Assembly (NCBI GenBank): GCA_018665385.1
Contig: JABJDN010000150.1
Span: 1-28,815 of the forward strand
Length of the DNA stretch: 28,815 bases
Reading direction: 5' to 3'
Origin: Phycisphaerae bacterium
GTDB lineage: Bacteria; Planctomycetota; Phycisphaerae; Phycisphaerales; SM1A02
In this document: positions 1 through 8,278 of the stretch, in pieces
Position numbering within the stretch: position 1 is the first letter of the stretch
Layout of the letters: each line of letters begins with the position of its first letter
The notes under the pieces: generated by a model
Databases searched by the model: none
Told to the model about the DNA's origin: nothing
What the model saw: only the letters and a program-made list of their open reading frames with translations
Program-made: the position numbers and the translations under genes

Positions 1-246
1 AGTAGGAATTGGTGTGGTGGAAGTGTTGCATTTGAGAACAATTACACCTTCAGAAGATCCTTGGTATCCATGACGGCATATGTTGCTCAAAGCTTCATCA
101 ATCACCATTGCAATTTGGCCCGAATCCCTATCTGTAAAACCACATCGAACTGTCGCTGAAGACACTAATTGTCGAATAGTCGAAAACCAAGATGGTGTTG
201 ATGCAAAGGTAATTTCAAAAGTAGTACTAGAAAGTGGAATGCTCAT
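1..246 (-). CDS. RsbW-like anti-sigma regulatory factor / histidine-kinase-type ATPase, N-terminal part
   Basis: The minus strand reads open from an ATG at 246 to the window edge, giving 82 residues. Residues 45-62 contain IAMVIDEALSNICRHGYQ, which matches the N-box of the HATPase_c_2 (RsbW/SpoIIAB) family, where the conserved E and N bind Mg-ATP. In this family such proteins bind an anti-anti-sigma factor or a sigma factor in partner-switching control, often downstream of PP2C phosphatases. The preceding 40 residues have the length of the usual N-terminal strand and helix. The G1 and G2 boxes lie outside the window. The gene is divergent from guaA with about 32 bases between the start codons. 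The family call is fairly sure; the partner and target cannot be seen. Confidence 0.8.
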   Translation of the reverse strand, partial: MSIPLSSTTFEITFASTPSWFSTIRQLVSSATVRCGFTDRDSGQIAMVIDEALSNICRHGYQGSSEGVIVLKCNTSTTPIPT

Positions 247-278
247 TTGTTGCATTCATGGTACTCTTTCCTGTTCTT

Positions 279-1868
279 ATGAGAAACGAAAATTCGAACT
301 CTTCTACGCAAAAAGGCGCTGAAACTGTCCTCATCTTAGATTTTGGGAGCCAGTATGCACAGCTTATCGCAAGACGGGTTCGCGAAGCAGGTGCATTTAG
401 TTTGCTCATGGCCCCCGATACCCCTATCGAAGAATTGGCAGAACATAATTTATCTGGAATAATCTTCTCTGGTGGTCCTTCAAGTATCAGTGAGGAGGGC
501 TCTCCTCGTTGCGACGACCGGATTTTTGACCTCGGTGTCCCCATTCTTGGTATTTGCTACGGAATGCAACTAGGCTGTTCCATGCTAGGGGGTAGTGTTG
601 AAGGTGCGCATGCGCGTGAATATGGCCGAGCTTCTCTTTCTGTGAAAAATGCTACAGGATTACTTCGTGGGATACCCGCAGATACTGCCGTGTGGATGAG
701 CCACGGCGATCAGGTAGACGCTCTAGGCAAAGACTTCGAAGTGCTTGCGACAACTTCTACATGCCCTATGGCTGTAGTGACACATATTAAAAAACAATTT
801 TACGGCGTCCAATTTCATCCAGAAGTAACGCACACTCCACACGGAGTAGACATTCTTAGAAATTTCCTTTATGAAATCTGTAACGTGCAAGGCACGTGGA
901 GAATGTCAGATTTTATGGAAGAACAATGCACTCTTATTCAAGAGCAAGTCGGTGATCAACGAGTCTTATGTGGTCTAAGCGGGGGAGTAGACTCCTCAGT
1001 AGTTGCAGCACTCTTGCATAAAGCAATCGGTAAACAACTTGTTTGTGTGTTTGTTGATAATGGTCTTTTACGTAAGAATGAACGAGATTTTGTCGAAACA
1101 ACCTTCCGTGACCATTTTGATATAGATTTACGAGTTGTAGATGCTGCAGAAGCCTTTTTACTCGATCTTAAAGGTGTCACAGATCCTCAAGAAAAACGCA
1201 AACTCATCGGTCACCGTTTTATTGAAGTCTTCAAGGAATCTGCTGAAGAGATTCAAAAAGAATCTAATACAGAAGTTACATTTTTAGCACAAGGGACCCT
1301 GTACCCAGATGTTATTGAGTCTGGTCATGGGTATAGTGGCGCCGCTGCAAATATTAAGTTGCATCATAATGTTGGAGGTCTGCCTGAAGAATTAGGCTTT
1401 GACTTAGTGGAACCATTACGCGATTTGTTCAAAGATGAAGTGCGAAAATTAGGTGAAGTACTAGGTCTACCAGACGGCATTATTTGGCGCCATCCATTCC
1501 CAGGTCCTGGGCTTGCCGTTCGTTGCCTTGGCGATATAACTGAGCCAAAACTTGAAGTGCTTCGAGCATGCGATGAAATTGTCTTAGAAGAAATTGTTGC
1601 AGCAAATCTATACAGAAGTACCGATCAAGTCTTTGCAGTGCTTTTGCCAATTCAAACCGTTGGCGTAATGGGCGATGGAAGAACGTATGAGTCCGTTGTA
1701 GCTGTGCGCGCAGTAGAAACCCAAGACTTCATGACTGCCGACTGGGCTAAATTACCGTACGAAGTGCTTGCTTCAATGAGTTCAAGAATCATTAACGAGG
1801 TACGAGGCGTGAACAGAGTGGTCTACGACATTAGTTCAAAACCTCCAGCTACTATCGAGTGGGAATAA
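279..1868 (+). CDS. guaA: GMP synthase (glutamine-hydrolysing)
   Basis: GuaA converts XMP to GMP in the cytoplasm using ATP and glutamine. The class I glutamine amidotransferase domain comes first, with the catalytic triad Cys93 (GICYGMQ), His180 and Glu182 (FHPEVTH). The N-type ATP pyrophosphatase domain follows with its P-loop SGGVDSS at about 234-240, and the GMP synthase dimerisation domain ends in the typical VYDISSKPPATIEWE. The ATG at 279 gives 529 residues, a normal length. A longer in-frame reading from a GTG at 234 would overlap the start of the divergent RsbW-like gene, and an ATG at 258 is also possible; none has a clear Shine-Dalgarno. The stop codon is six bases from the end of the convergent PIN/TRAM gene. 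Confidence 0.97.
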   Translation: MRNENSNSSTQKGAETVLILDFGSQYAQLIARRVREAGAFSLLMAPDTPIEELAEHNLSGIIFSGGPSSISEEGSPRCDDRIFDLGVPILGICYGMQLGCSMLGGSVEGAHAREYGRASLSVKNATGLLRGIPADTAVWMSHGDQVDALGKDFEVLATTSTCPMAVVTHIKKQFYGVQFHPEVTHTPHGVDILRNFLYEICNVQGTWRMSDFMEEQCTLIQEQVGDQRVLCGLSGGVDSSVVAALLHKAIGKQLVCVFVDNGLLRKNERDFVETTFRDHFDIDLRVVDAAEAFLLDLKGVTDPQEKRKLIGHRFIEVFKESAEEIQKESNTEVTFLAQGTLYPDVIESGHGYSGAAANIKLHHNVGGLPEELGFDLVEPLRDLFKDEVRKLGEVLGLPDGIIWRHPFPGPGLAVRCLGDITEPKLEVLRACDEIVLEEIVAANLYRSTDQVFAVLLPIQTVGVMGDGRTYESVVAVRAVETQDFMTADWAKLPYEVLASMSSRIINEVRGVNRVVYDISSKPPATIEWE

Positions 1869-1874
1869 AACTCT

Positions 1875-2990
1875 TTACAGAGATAGATTTGCAAAAATCA
1901 TTCTGCCTGCAGAGGTTTGCAGCGAATTAGTAACCTCCACCATAACGTGCTCGCCTATGTTTTCACCGCCATCTTCAATTACAACCATCGTGCCATCGGG
2001 CAAATACCCTATGCCTTGTTGAGGGGACTCTCCCTTACGAATAATTTCTATTTGCATGATTGCTCCTGGAACGGCCTGCGTGCGCACTGCAATAGACAAG
2101 TCATTTAGATTTAACACTGTGACGCCTTCAATTTGCCCTACTTGTTGCAAGTTGGAGTCAGTAGTAAGAATACGGAAGCCGCTCGATTGGGACAACTCTA
2201 TCAAAGCTCTATCGACACTTTCAGTAGAATTTTCACTCGTTTCAATAGTGAGTTCAATTTGTGGCGAATTTCTTAACGTAGCAAGAACACTCAATCCTCG
2301 ACGTCCACGTTCTCGTTTTGTTTTCTCTTTTGAATCAGACAATGTATGTAATTCTTCGATGACAAATTGTGTAATCACAAGTGGTGCATCTACAAATCTA
2401 GATTTTGCAAGTTGTTCAATTCGTCCATCAATCAAGACGGAAGTATCAACGAGTAACGGTCGAATTCCACGAACTTTCCGAGCAAACTCAACATATGGAA
2501 GTACTAAGCGTAAATTGTCTTTTGTTGTGAAAACAATACTGATTGCAAAATAACAGAGTGTAATACCGATTACAAGTTTAAGAAGTGTAAGGTATTGAAG
2601 TGCAATATCACCACGTTTCAGATCCCATGAATCACCAATCAAATCAATCAACAGACTAACTGCAAGAGATGCAAACAAGCCAACGACAAGTCCAAGGTAC
2701 ACCCCGAGAACTGCTGACAATCGCTTATTCGGCGTAAGGTAATCCAATACAAGCACAATTATTGCAAATGCAATTGTGGAAATAAGTGGTCCAAGGTGGT
2801 CGACTACAACTTCTTCGATAGATTGGTTCGAAGATTTCAACCCTGCAATAAATGGAAGAATCGCAGCTGCAAACATAAAAGTAACAAAGAGCAAGCGAAT
2901 TGTCAAAATAACCAGGCGTTTCGTAGCGGCCTCACGGGTTTTGTCTAATTCAAATGCGGTAATTCGAGGTGCTTTATTTTCGGAATCCAT
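1875..2990 (-). CDS. Membrane-anchored PIN/TRAM-domain protein (YacL-like)
   Basis: The protein starts with a short charged stretch and about four hydrophobic segments (near residues 26-50, 68-84, 92-119 and 132-156). A PIN nuclease-type domain follows from about 180, with VDTSVLIDGR and later VIEELHTLSD and LTTDSN supplying the acidic cluster. A TRAM-like RNA-binding domain ends it (PGAIMQIEIIRKGE to the C-terminus). This matches the membrane PIN/TRAM family that includes Bacillus YacL, thought to act on RNA; the substrate is not known here. I chose the ATG at 2990 (371 residues). A GTG at 3032 would add 14 residues that look unconserved and would run into the probable promoter of the SRP RNA gene. 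No good Shine-Dalgarno is visible at either start. Confidence 0.88.
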   Translation of the reverse strand: MDSENKAPRITAFELDKTREAATKRLVILTIRLLFVTFMFAAAILPFIAGLKSSNQSIEEVVVDHLGPLISTIAFAIIVLVLDYLTPNKRLSAVLGVYLGLVVGLFASLAVSLLIDLIGDSWDLKRGDIALQYLTLLKLVIGITLCYFAISIVFTTKDNLRLVLPYVEFARKVRGIRPLLVDTSVLIDGRIEQLAKSRFVDAPLVITQFVIEELHTLSDSKEKTKRERGRRGLSVLATLRNSPQIELTIETSENSTESVDRALIELSQSSGFRILTTDSNLQQVGQIEGVTVLNLNDLSIAVRTQAVPGAIMQIEIIRKGESPQQGIGYLPDGTMVVIEDGGENIGEHVMVEVTNSLQTSAGRMIFANLSL

Positions 2991-3046
2991 ATGTTTAGTG
3001 TACCCGCACAGCCTATCGTTAGCAGAAGACACATGATATCATGACC

Positions 3047-3052
3047 TATATC
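3047..3052 (+). promoter_or_regulatory. Possible -10 box of the SRP RNA gene
   Basis: TATATC lies about seven bases before the inferred 5' end of the SRP RNA (3060). The spacing fits a sigma-70-type -10 element, but no convincing -35 hexamer is found 16-18 bases upstream, so this is weak evidence. Confidence 0.3.
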
Positions 3053-3059
3053 GGAGGCA

Positions 3060-3168
3060 GGAAGGGCGGTCGGCCTCATAGACGGACGGCCTGCGAACCT
3101 GGTCAGAGCTTGACGGCAGCAGCCATAAGTGGCGTCGTTCGAGCTTTGGGTAACCGGCCGCCCTTTCT
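3060..3168 (+). ncRNA. ffs: Signal recognition particle RNA (4.5S / small bacterial type)
   Basis: The apical hairpin is recognisable: CTGGTCAG, then AGCT, the tetraloop TGAC (3111-3114), then GGCAGCAGCC. This aligns with the E. coli core GGUCAG-GUCC-GGAA-GGAA-GCAGCC, with a URRC-type tetraloop in place of GGAA. The two ends pair: GAAGGGCGG at 3061-3069 with CCGCCCTTT at 3158-3166, extended by G3060-C3167. The length of about 108 bases suits the small bacterial form without an Alu domain. A T-rich stretch follows (3164-3180). The RNA binds Ffh and guides co-translational membrane targeting. It lies just upstream of dnaX-recR, the same order as Bacillus scRNA-dnaX-recR. The exact ends are inferred from pairing. 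Confidence 0.93.
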
Positions 3169-3181
3169 GTTTTCACTTTTT

Positions 3182-3185
3182 GGAG
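3182..3185 (+). promoter_or_regulatory. Shine-Dalgarno that fixes the dnaX TTG start
   Basis: GGAG stands six bases before TTG at 3192. It decides for a TTG start, because the downstream reading begins SYTVLARRYR, the usual N-terminus of DnaX, and no ATG is near. Confidence 0.75.
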
Positions 3186-3191
3186 TTCCTT

Positions 3192-4778
3192 TTGAGTTAT
3201 ACCGTATTAGCAAGAAGATACCGTTCAACATCCTTCGATACTATCGTAGGACAAGAGCCCATTGCTCGTACACTTAAAAATGCTATCGAATCTGATCGTA
3301 CCGCGCATGCGTACTTGTTTTGCGGAACAAGGGGTGTTGGTAAAACTTCGATGGCACGTATTTTTGCTCGCGAACTCAACCGATCTCACGAACTCCAAGA
3401 AGAAAATAAAATTGGTGAAGCTGTTTTTCGAGGCAATGACCTCGACGTCATCGAAATTGACGGCGCTTCAAATAGGGGTGTACAAGAAGCACGCGACTTA
3501 ATTGCATCGGCTGGTCTAGCACCATCAAGATGCAAGTATCGAATTTTTATTATTGATGAAGTTCATATGCTCACCACGCCTGCCTTTAACGCATTGTTAA
3601 AAACGATGGAAGAGCCGCCTTCCCATGTCAAATTCATTCTTTGTACTACAGAACCGCACAAAGTCCCATCAACTATTCAAAGTCGATGCCAGAAATTTGA
3701 TTTTAAAGCAATTACTACAAGTAAAATTATTGACCATTTGAAATTCATCTTGCAAAAAGAAAAGATCAATGCAGACGATGAAGTCATTGCAGAAGTGGCA
3801 ATGCTTGGTAATGGTTCCATGCGAGACGCTTTGTCTATTCTTGATCGCTTGCTCGCCGGTGGCTCTACGACTATTAAACTTGAAGAAATGGAAGACTTGC
3901 TTGGCTTGCCGTCTCAAACTGCAATGTACCAATTGTGTACTGCAGTTGCCCATTCGAAACTGCAAGATGCGTTTCTCTCCTCAGATGCATTGATTTCATC
4001 AGGAATTTCACTTGACCGTGTACTAGAAGTTCTTGCAATGTCGTTTAGAAATGCACTTATTGGTAAAGTTTGTGGCGCGGACACTCCTATGCTTGAGCTC
4101 TCAGATGGTGCTCGAGAAATTATTACAACTATTGGCAATCAACTTAACGAGAGTCAATTAACGTACATGATCGCATTATGCGATGCCACAAGTAGGCAAG
4201 TACGCAGAGGTGGTACGGGCAGAGCATTGTTTGATGCCACAATCGCTCGATTGTGCATGTCTAGCAGCATCGCCCAAGCAGGGAACATTCTTTTCAGCAA
4301 CGAACCAAGTGCAAGAAACAAAAAAAAAAGAATAACTACTAATTCTTCTCCTTCAACAAAACCAGTAGTTGTAACACCAAAGCAAGCAGAAAAAGCAGTT
4401 ACATCAATTCCTTCAAAAGAGGTTAATTGGGAATCTATTCGTACTTGCATCGCACGAACACCTGGCTTAAAAAGAATTGTTACATATTTAGAGTTTAGTA
4501 AACTAGATGGCCAGAAACTAACGCTTGAAATTTCGGTTGATGGGACTGATTCTGTCAATTACATCCTTGCTCAGCGTCAACGAATTGAACAAACACTTGC
4601 TCAAGAATTTGGTGGTACTTTTACTGTTGTTATTGTGAGTAAGCAGCAGGCAACATCTGCTCCGTCGGTTACAGATTCATTTGATGCTGTCAAAAATGAT
4701 GAGTTAGTACAAACAGCCAGAGGATTGTTCGAAGGCACTATCGTTCAAGTTATTGCTACTCCACCGGAGGATACATAA
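3192..4778 (+). CDS. dnaX: DNA polymerase III subunit gamma/tau (clamp-loader ATPase)
   Basis: This is the AAA+ subunit of the clamp loader that opens and loads the sliding clamp at the replication fork. From the TTG start (528 residues), the N-terminus SYTVLARRYR is typical. Walker A is GTRGVGKTS (about 45-53), Walker B is IIDEVH (about 120-125), sensor 1 is CTTEPHK, and SRCQ carries the arginine finger. GSMRDALSILDRL marks domain II-III. The cysteine zinc module that normally sits between Walker A and the DVIEIDGAS strand is missing; the stretch reads RELNRSHELQEENKIGEA instead. A Lys/Ser/Thr/Pro-rich linker near residues 370-410 leads into a C-terminal tau-like domain. The stop overlaps the recR start by one base. 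An upstream reading from 3129 lies inside the SRP RNA and is rejected. Confidence 0.95.
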   Translation: MSYTVLARRYRSTSFDTIVGQEPIARTLKNAIESDRTAHAYLFCGTRGVGKTSMARIFARELNRSHELQEENKIGEAVFRGNDLDVIEIDGASNRGVQEARDLIASAGLAPSRCKYRIFIIDEVHMLTTPAFNALLKTMEEPPSHVKFILCTTEPHKVPSTIQSRCQKFDFKAITTSKIIDHLKFILQKEKINADDEVIAEVAMLGNGSMRDALSILDRLLAGGSTTIKLEEMEDLLGLPSQTAMYQLCTAVAHSKLQDAFLSSDALISSGISLDRVLEVLAMSFRNALIGKVCGADTPMLELSDGAREIITTIGNQLNESQLTYMIALCDATSRQVRRGGTGRALFDATIARLCMSSSIAQAGNILFSNEPSARNKKKRITTNSSPSTKPVVVTPKQAEKAVTSIPSKEVNWESIRTCIARTPGLKRIVTYLEFSKLDGQKLTLEISVDGTDSVNYILAQRQRIEQTLAQEFGGTFTVVIVSKQQATSAPSVTDSFDAVKNDELVQTARGLFEGTIVQVIATPPEDT

Positions 4779-5416
4779 TGTCATTGCGTGATTCTAAAGG
4801 TACTCCAGAATCCGTGCGTGCATTACTCGATGGACTTACACGCTTGCCAGGCGTAGGTAAACGAAGCGCAGAACGGATTGCTTTTTTTCTCATTAAAGAA
4901 GATAAACAAAAAGCCCTAGAACTCAGTAAAGCTATTGCCGATGTTAAGCAGAAAGTTGTTTGTTGCGATGTTTGTAATAACATTGCCGATTGCGCTCCGT
5001 GTCTTATTTGCCAAGACGACCAACGAGATAGCGCTGTTGTGTTAGTAGTTGAACAGCCACGCGACTTGATACGACTGGAGGCGACTGGAATGTACAAAGG
5101 CGTGTATCACGTTTTAACAGGCCGTATTGACCCTCTCGCTGGCGTAGAAGCAACTGACTTGACCGTTGATGCATTGTTAAAACGTGTAGATTCCCCAGAG
5201 TCCAATGCAAGAGGAGCCCAAGTTCAAGAAGTAATCCTCGGACTAAACCCGAATCTAGAAGGTGATAGCACTTCACTATATTTAGCCTCAGAACTTGCAG
5301 CTAGAGGAATTAAAGTGACTCGTTTGGCAAGAGGGTTACCAAGTGGCTCGCAAATCGAATACGCAAACACGCAAGTCCTCGCTGATGCCATTGCTGGCAG
5401 ACAAGGCATGGAATAG
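4778..5416 (+). CDS. recR: Recombination mediator protein RecR
   Basis: RecR acts with RecO (and RecF) to load RecA on SSB-coated gaps. The 212 residues show, in order, a helix-hairpin-helix (LTRLPGVGKRSAERIAFFL), a C4 zinc finger (Cys63, Cys66, Cys75, Cys78, in CDVCNN...CLIC), and a Toprim domain with the acidic start VVEQPRDLIRL and the HVLTGRIDPL motif. Length is slightly above the usual 195-200. The ATG overlaps the last base of dnaX, with a clear GGAGG Shine-Dalgarno at 4766-4770, so dnaX and recR are translated from one message. rpoN begins 20 bases downstream. Confidence 0.97.
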   Translation: MSLRDSKGTPESVRALLDGLTRLPGVGKRSAERIAFFLIKEDKQKALELSKAIADVKQKVVCCDVCNNIADCAPCLICQDDQRDSAVVLVVEQPRDLIRLEATGMYKGVYHVLTGRIDPLAGVEATDLTVDALLKRVDSPESNARGAQVQEVILGLNPNLEGDSTSLYLASELAARGIKVTRLARGLPSGSQIEYANTQVLADAIAGRQGME

Positions 5417-5436
5417 GGTCTATTGGTGAGATTTCA

Positions 5437-6879
5437 ATGAAGTTTCAAATTGGACAACAGGCAAAAACTGGCCAACAGATGAAGTTGGCACCTCGCATTA
5501 TCCAGACAATGGAGATTATGCAGTTGCCGTTACCTGCTCTAGAAGAAAAGATTGCACAAGAACTTGAATCTAATTTTGCGCTTGAACTCGTCGAACCAGA
5601 ACAGCCTGAAACAGAAGACATCGATACCCAAGAAGAAATCGATTCTGAATTCAGTCGCCTTGAAGAGTTTGAACAACGAAGTGGCGCAGAGCTTTCTGAT
5701 TTGCCCCCAAGGAAAATAGTTTCAGGTGACCGTGACCCAAAAATGGATGCGTTGGCTTCTATTAGAGCAAGGCAGGAAAGTTTATCTGAAATACTCATGC
5801 ACCAATGGAGCCTTGCGGATGTGGATGATTCTTCAAAAGAAATTGGGGTAGTACTCATAGGTTTAATAGATGCTGATGGTTTTCTGACACAAACCATTGC
5901 TGAAATGATTGTAGCTGTTACAGACGAGTTGGAAAATACTGTTGACTTGGAATCAGTCGAATCCGTTATCGGGTTGATGCAAAAATGGTTAGACCCTCCT
6001 GGTATTGCGGCTCGTTCACTCCAAGAATCGCTCATGATTCAAGTAACGGAATACATGCAAGACGACAAAGAAGGCTGGGCGGATGTCGCTTTAGTTATTG
6101 GAGAATATCTAGAGGATATAATTTCAAACAGACTTCCTAAAGTTGCAAAAGCATCAGGAATCGGATTAGAGCGAGTGAAACAAGCTATCAGCAGGATGCA
6201 CGAGTTAACCCTTAGTCCTGGTCGACTAATAGCAACTGAAAGAGTATTGCCTGTTATTCCAGACGCATTTATCCAGTTTGATGATATCAAGGATGCGTAT
6301 GTTGTTGGCGTGAGCACAGGACGGGTCCCGCCTTTGAAAATCTCGACTGAGTTTTCAGACATTTCCGTTGATCCTAGTTCAGAAAAAGAAGCAAAATATT
6401 TTGTGCAACGAAATATTAATTCAGCTCGATGGATCATTGAAGCGGTAGAGCAGCGAAAGAAAACAATTCATAATATTGTCCAAATTGTTGCTGAAAGACA
6501 ATTCGATTTTTTAGAAAAAGGCGATGCATATTTGCGTCCACTCCCGATGATAGAAGTTGCTGATATTCTAGGCATTCACGTTGCAACTGTAAGCAGGGCT
6601 GTTGCTGACAAGTGGGTCCAGACTCCACGTGGAATATTCCTATTACGCAGGTTTTTCTCTGGCGGAACGGCTAGTGACGCTGAGGGTGAAATGAGTTGGG
6701 AAGCTGTAAAATCAAGACTGCAAGAAATTATTGATCACGAAGATAAATCTACACCGTTTAGTGATGAAACACTCGCTAAAAAATTGCGGGAACAGGGGAT
6801 CGTTATTGCTCGTAGAACTGTAGTGAAGTACAGGCAACAACTAGGTCTGCCTGCTGCTAGATTGCGTAAGCAATTCTAG
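5437..6879 (+). CDS. rpoN: RNA polymerase sigma-54 factor
   Basis: Sigma-54 recognises -24/-12 promoters and needs an AAA+ enhancer-binding activator. Region I is the Gln/Leu-rich N-terminus (about 1-50). An acidic region II with many Glu/Asp follows (about 50-90). The core-binding region is next, then the helix-turn-helix (VADILGIHVATVSRAVADKW), followed by QTPRGIFLLRRFFSGG. The RpoN box reads ARRTVVKYRQ at about 458-467. Length (480) is usual. The ATG at 5437 is preceded by a weak GGTGAG. It is probably the third gene of the dnaX-recR-rpoN transcript. Its TAG stop touches the stop of frr on the other strand with no spacer. No convincing -24/-12 promoter was found in the window. Confidence 0.96.
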   Translation: MKFQIGQQAKTGQQMKLAPRIIQTMEIMQLPLPALEEKIAQELESNFALELVEPEQPETEDIDTQEEIDSEFSRLEEFEQRSGAELSDLPPRKIVSGDRDPKMDALASIRARQESLSEILMHQWSLADVDDSSKEIGVVLIGLIDADGFLTQTIAEMIVAVTDELENTVDLESVESVIGLMQKWLDPPGIAARSLQESLMIQVTEYMQDDKEGWADVALVIGEYLEDIISNRLPKVAKASGIGLERVKQAISRMHELTLSPGRLIATERVLPVIPDAFIQFDDIKDAYVVGVSTGRVPPLKISTEFSDISVDPSSEKEAKYFVQRNINSARWIIEAVEQRKKTIHNIVQIVAERQFDFLEKGDAYLRPLPMIEVADILGIHVATVSRAVADKWVQTPRGIFLLRRFFSGGTASDAEGEMSWEAVKSRLQEIIDHEDKSTPFSDETLAKKLREQGIVIARRTVVKYRQQLGLPAARLRKQF

Positions 6880-7446
6880 TTAAATAGTTTCTACTTCTTT
6901 GGACTTAGATGTAGTCATTTCATCAATCTTTGCGATGTTCTTTTTTGTAAGTGATTCCACTTCTTCTTTTCCTTGTTTGCCATCGTCTTCAGAAACAGCT
7001 GTCGTTTTATCTTTAACCAACGACTCGAGATGTTTCATAGCTTCTCGGCGTTCGTTACGTATAACAATTCTAGATTCTTCAGCCATCTTTTTTACTTGGT
7101 GAACAAGTTGCGCACGGCGTTCCGCTGATGGTGCTGGAATATTAATACGAATGAGGTCACCTTCGGCTTGTGGATTTAGACCTAAATCAGCACCTTCTAG
7201 GGCTTTGATTATGTCATTTTTTGCAGCAGGGTCGTACGGTTTTACTACAAGTTGCGTGGCTTCGCTCACTGAAATTGCAGAGATGTCTTTTAAGTCTGTT
7301 AGGCTTCCGTAATATTCGACTTTGATATATTCAACCAGTGCAGTTGTTGCTCGGCCAGTCCTTACACCTTTTAATTCCTTACCGAAGTACTCCACCGTTT
7401 TACTCATTTTGGATGTGCACTCTTTTGTTACTTCTTTGATACTCAT
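6880..7446 (-). CDS. frr: Ribosome recycling factor
   Basis: RRF splits post-termination ribosomes together with EF-G. The 188 residues have the long coiled-coil domain I (KGVRTGRATTALVEYIKVEYYG at the start, RRAQLVHQVKKMAEESRIVIRNERRE near the middle) and the short domain II between them (ISVSEATQLVVKPYD, LGLNPQAEGDLIRINIP). Length is normal. The ATG has a good Shine-Dalgarno (AAGGAAT) that overlaps the end of pyrH, 12 bases upstream, so the two are co-transcribed and probably translationally linked. The C-terminal helix carries an extra Lys/Ser-rich tail. Confidence 0.97.
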   Translation of the reverse strand: MSIKEVTKECTSKMSKTVEYFGKELKGVRTGRATTALVEYIKVEYYGSLTDLKDISAISVSEATQLVVKPYDPAAKNDIIKALEGADLGLNPQAEGDLIRINIPAPSAERRAQLVHQVKKMAEESRIVIRNERREAMKHLESLVKDKTTAVSEDDGKQGKEEVESLTKKNIAKIDEMTTSKSKEVETI

Positions 7447-7458
7447 ACGGTTATTCCT

Positions 7459-8184
7459 TTAGTTATTGACAAGAGTGCCTATTGTATCACCGCCAACGAC
7501 TTTGCAAATATTGCCGTCTTCTTTAAAATTGAACACTACAATTGGAAGATTATGTTCCATGCACATGGAAAGTGCGGTTAAATCCATAACTCCTAATTGT
7601 TTCGTAATTGTGTCGGTAAATGTTAATGTGTCGTATTTTTTTGCATGTTCGTTTTGCATCGGGTCGCAATCGTAAACACCATCTACCTTTGTGGCTTTCA
7701 ACAGTATGTCTGCTTCCAGTTCAATCGCTCGTAGAGAGGCGCAGGTATCAGTTGTAAAAAATGGATTTCCAGTGCCTGCTGCAAGAATAAGTACTCTGCC
7801 TTTTTCGAAATGGCGTAATGCTCGTGCTCGAATAAACGGTTCTGAGACAGATTCGATTTCTAAAGCGGACATGACGCGTGCAGGTTGCCCTTGCTTTTCG
7901 ATTGCTTCCTTCAGTGCCAACGCGTTTATTACAGTTCCAAGCATGCCCATATAATCAGCAGTAGCTTGTGCTATTCCTACACGAGAGGCTAATTCAGCCC
8001 CGCGGATCATATTGCCTCCGCCTACAACTACGGCTAGTTCAGTGCCAAGTCGAGCAGCATCTGCGATTTGACGTGCGATTGTCGTAAGCTCATCTGGGTC
8101 AATTCCTAGTACGCCAGGTTTCGAAAAGCTTTCGCCACTAATTTTCAGAATCGCGCGTTTGTAATATGGGGCTGTACTTGTCAT
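7459..8184 (-). CDS. pyrH: Uridylate kinase (UMP kinase)
   Basis: PyrH phosphorylates UMP to UDP in pyrimidine synthesis and is a hexamer of the amino-acid-kinase fold. Visible motifs are LKISGESF near the N-terminus, VVVGGGNMIRG, ADYMGMLGTVINALAL and AAGTGNPFFTTDT, which bind ATP and UMP. The ATG at 8184 gives 241 residues, the normal size, and has a clear AGGAA Shine-Dalgarno; a TTG at 8235 would add 17 unlikely residues. It pairs with frr, as in many bacteria, but tsf and rpsB do not precede it here. The vWA operon starts divergently 94 bases away, so this gap must hold both promoters. Confidence 0.97.
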   Translation of the reverse strand: MTSTAPYYKRAILKISGESFSKPGVLGIDPDELTTIARQIADAARLGTELAVVVGGGNMIRGAELASRVGIAQATADYMGMLGTVINALALKEAIEKQGQPARVMSALEIESVSEPFIRARALRHFEKGRVLILAAGTGNPFFTTDTCASLRAIELEADILLKATKVDGVYDCDPMQNEHAKKYDTLTFTDTITKQLGVMDLTALSMCMEHNLPIVVFNFKEDGNICKVVGGDTIGTLVNN

Positions 8185-8278
8185 GTAATAATTCCTATTT
8201 GTGGCATTTGACTCTACAAATGGGGGTTCAGTCAAGAGCCCAATGCCGTATGATGGATAATAATCGTAAGAAGGATTT

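Noticed and set aside
80..322. Open frame of 80 residues on the plus strand
   Set aside because: It lies antisense to the RsbW-like N-box and enters guaA out of frame; the minus-strand reading has a recognised motif.
2991..3032. GTG start of the PIN/TRAM protein at 3032
   Set aside because: The extra 14 residues look unconserved and overlap the likely promoter of the SRP RNA; ATG at 2990 is preferred, though not proven.
3129..3191. Longer N-terminus for DnaX
   Set aside because: It would be translated from inside the SRP RNA; the TTG at 3192 has a GGAG site and starts at the family's usual N-terminus.
3041..3277. Open frame of 78 residues over the SRP RNA
   Set aside because: The region folds as SRP RNA and the frame then runs out of frame into dnaX.
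8185..8278. Sigma-54 promoter in the pyrH/vWA gap (TGGCAT...)
   Set aside because: The -12 GC and the correct spacing are missing on both strands.
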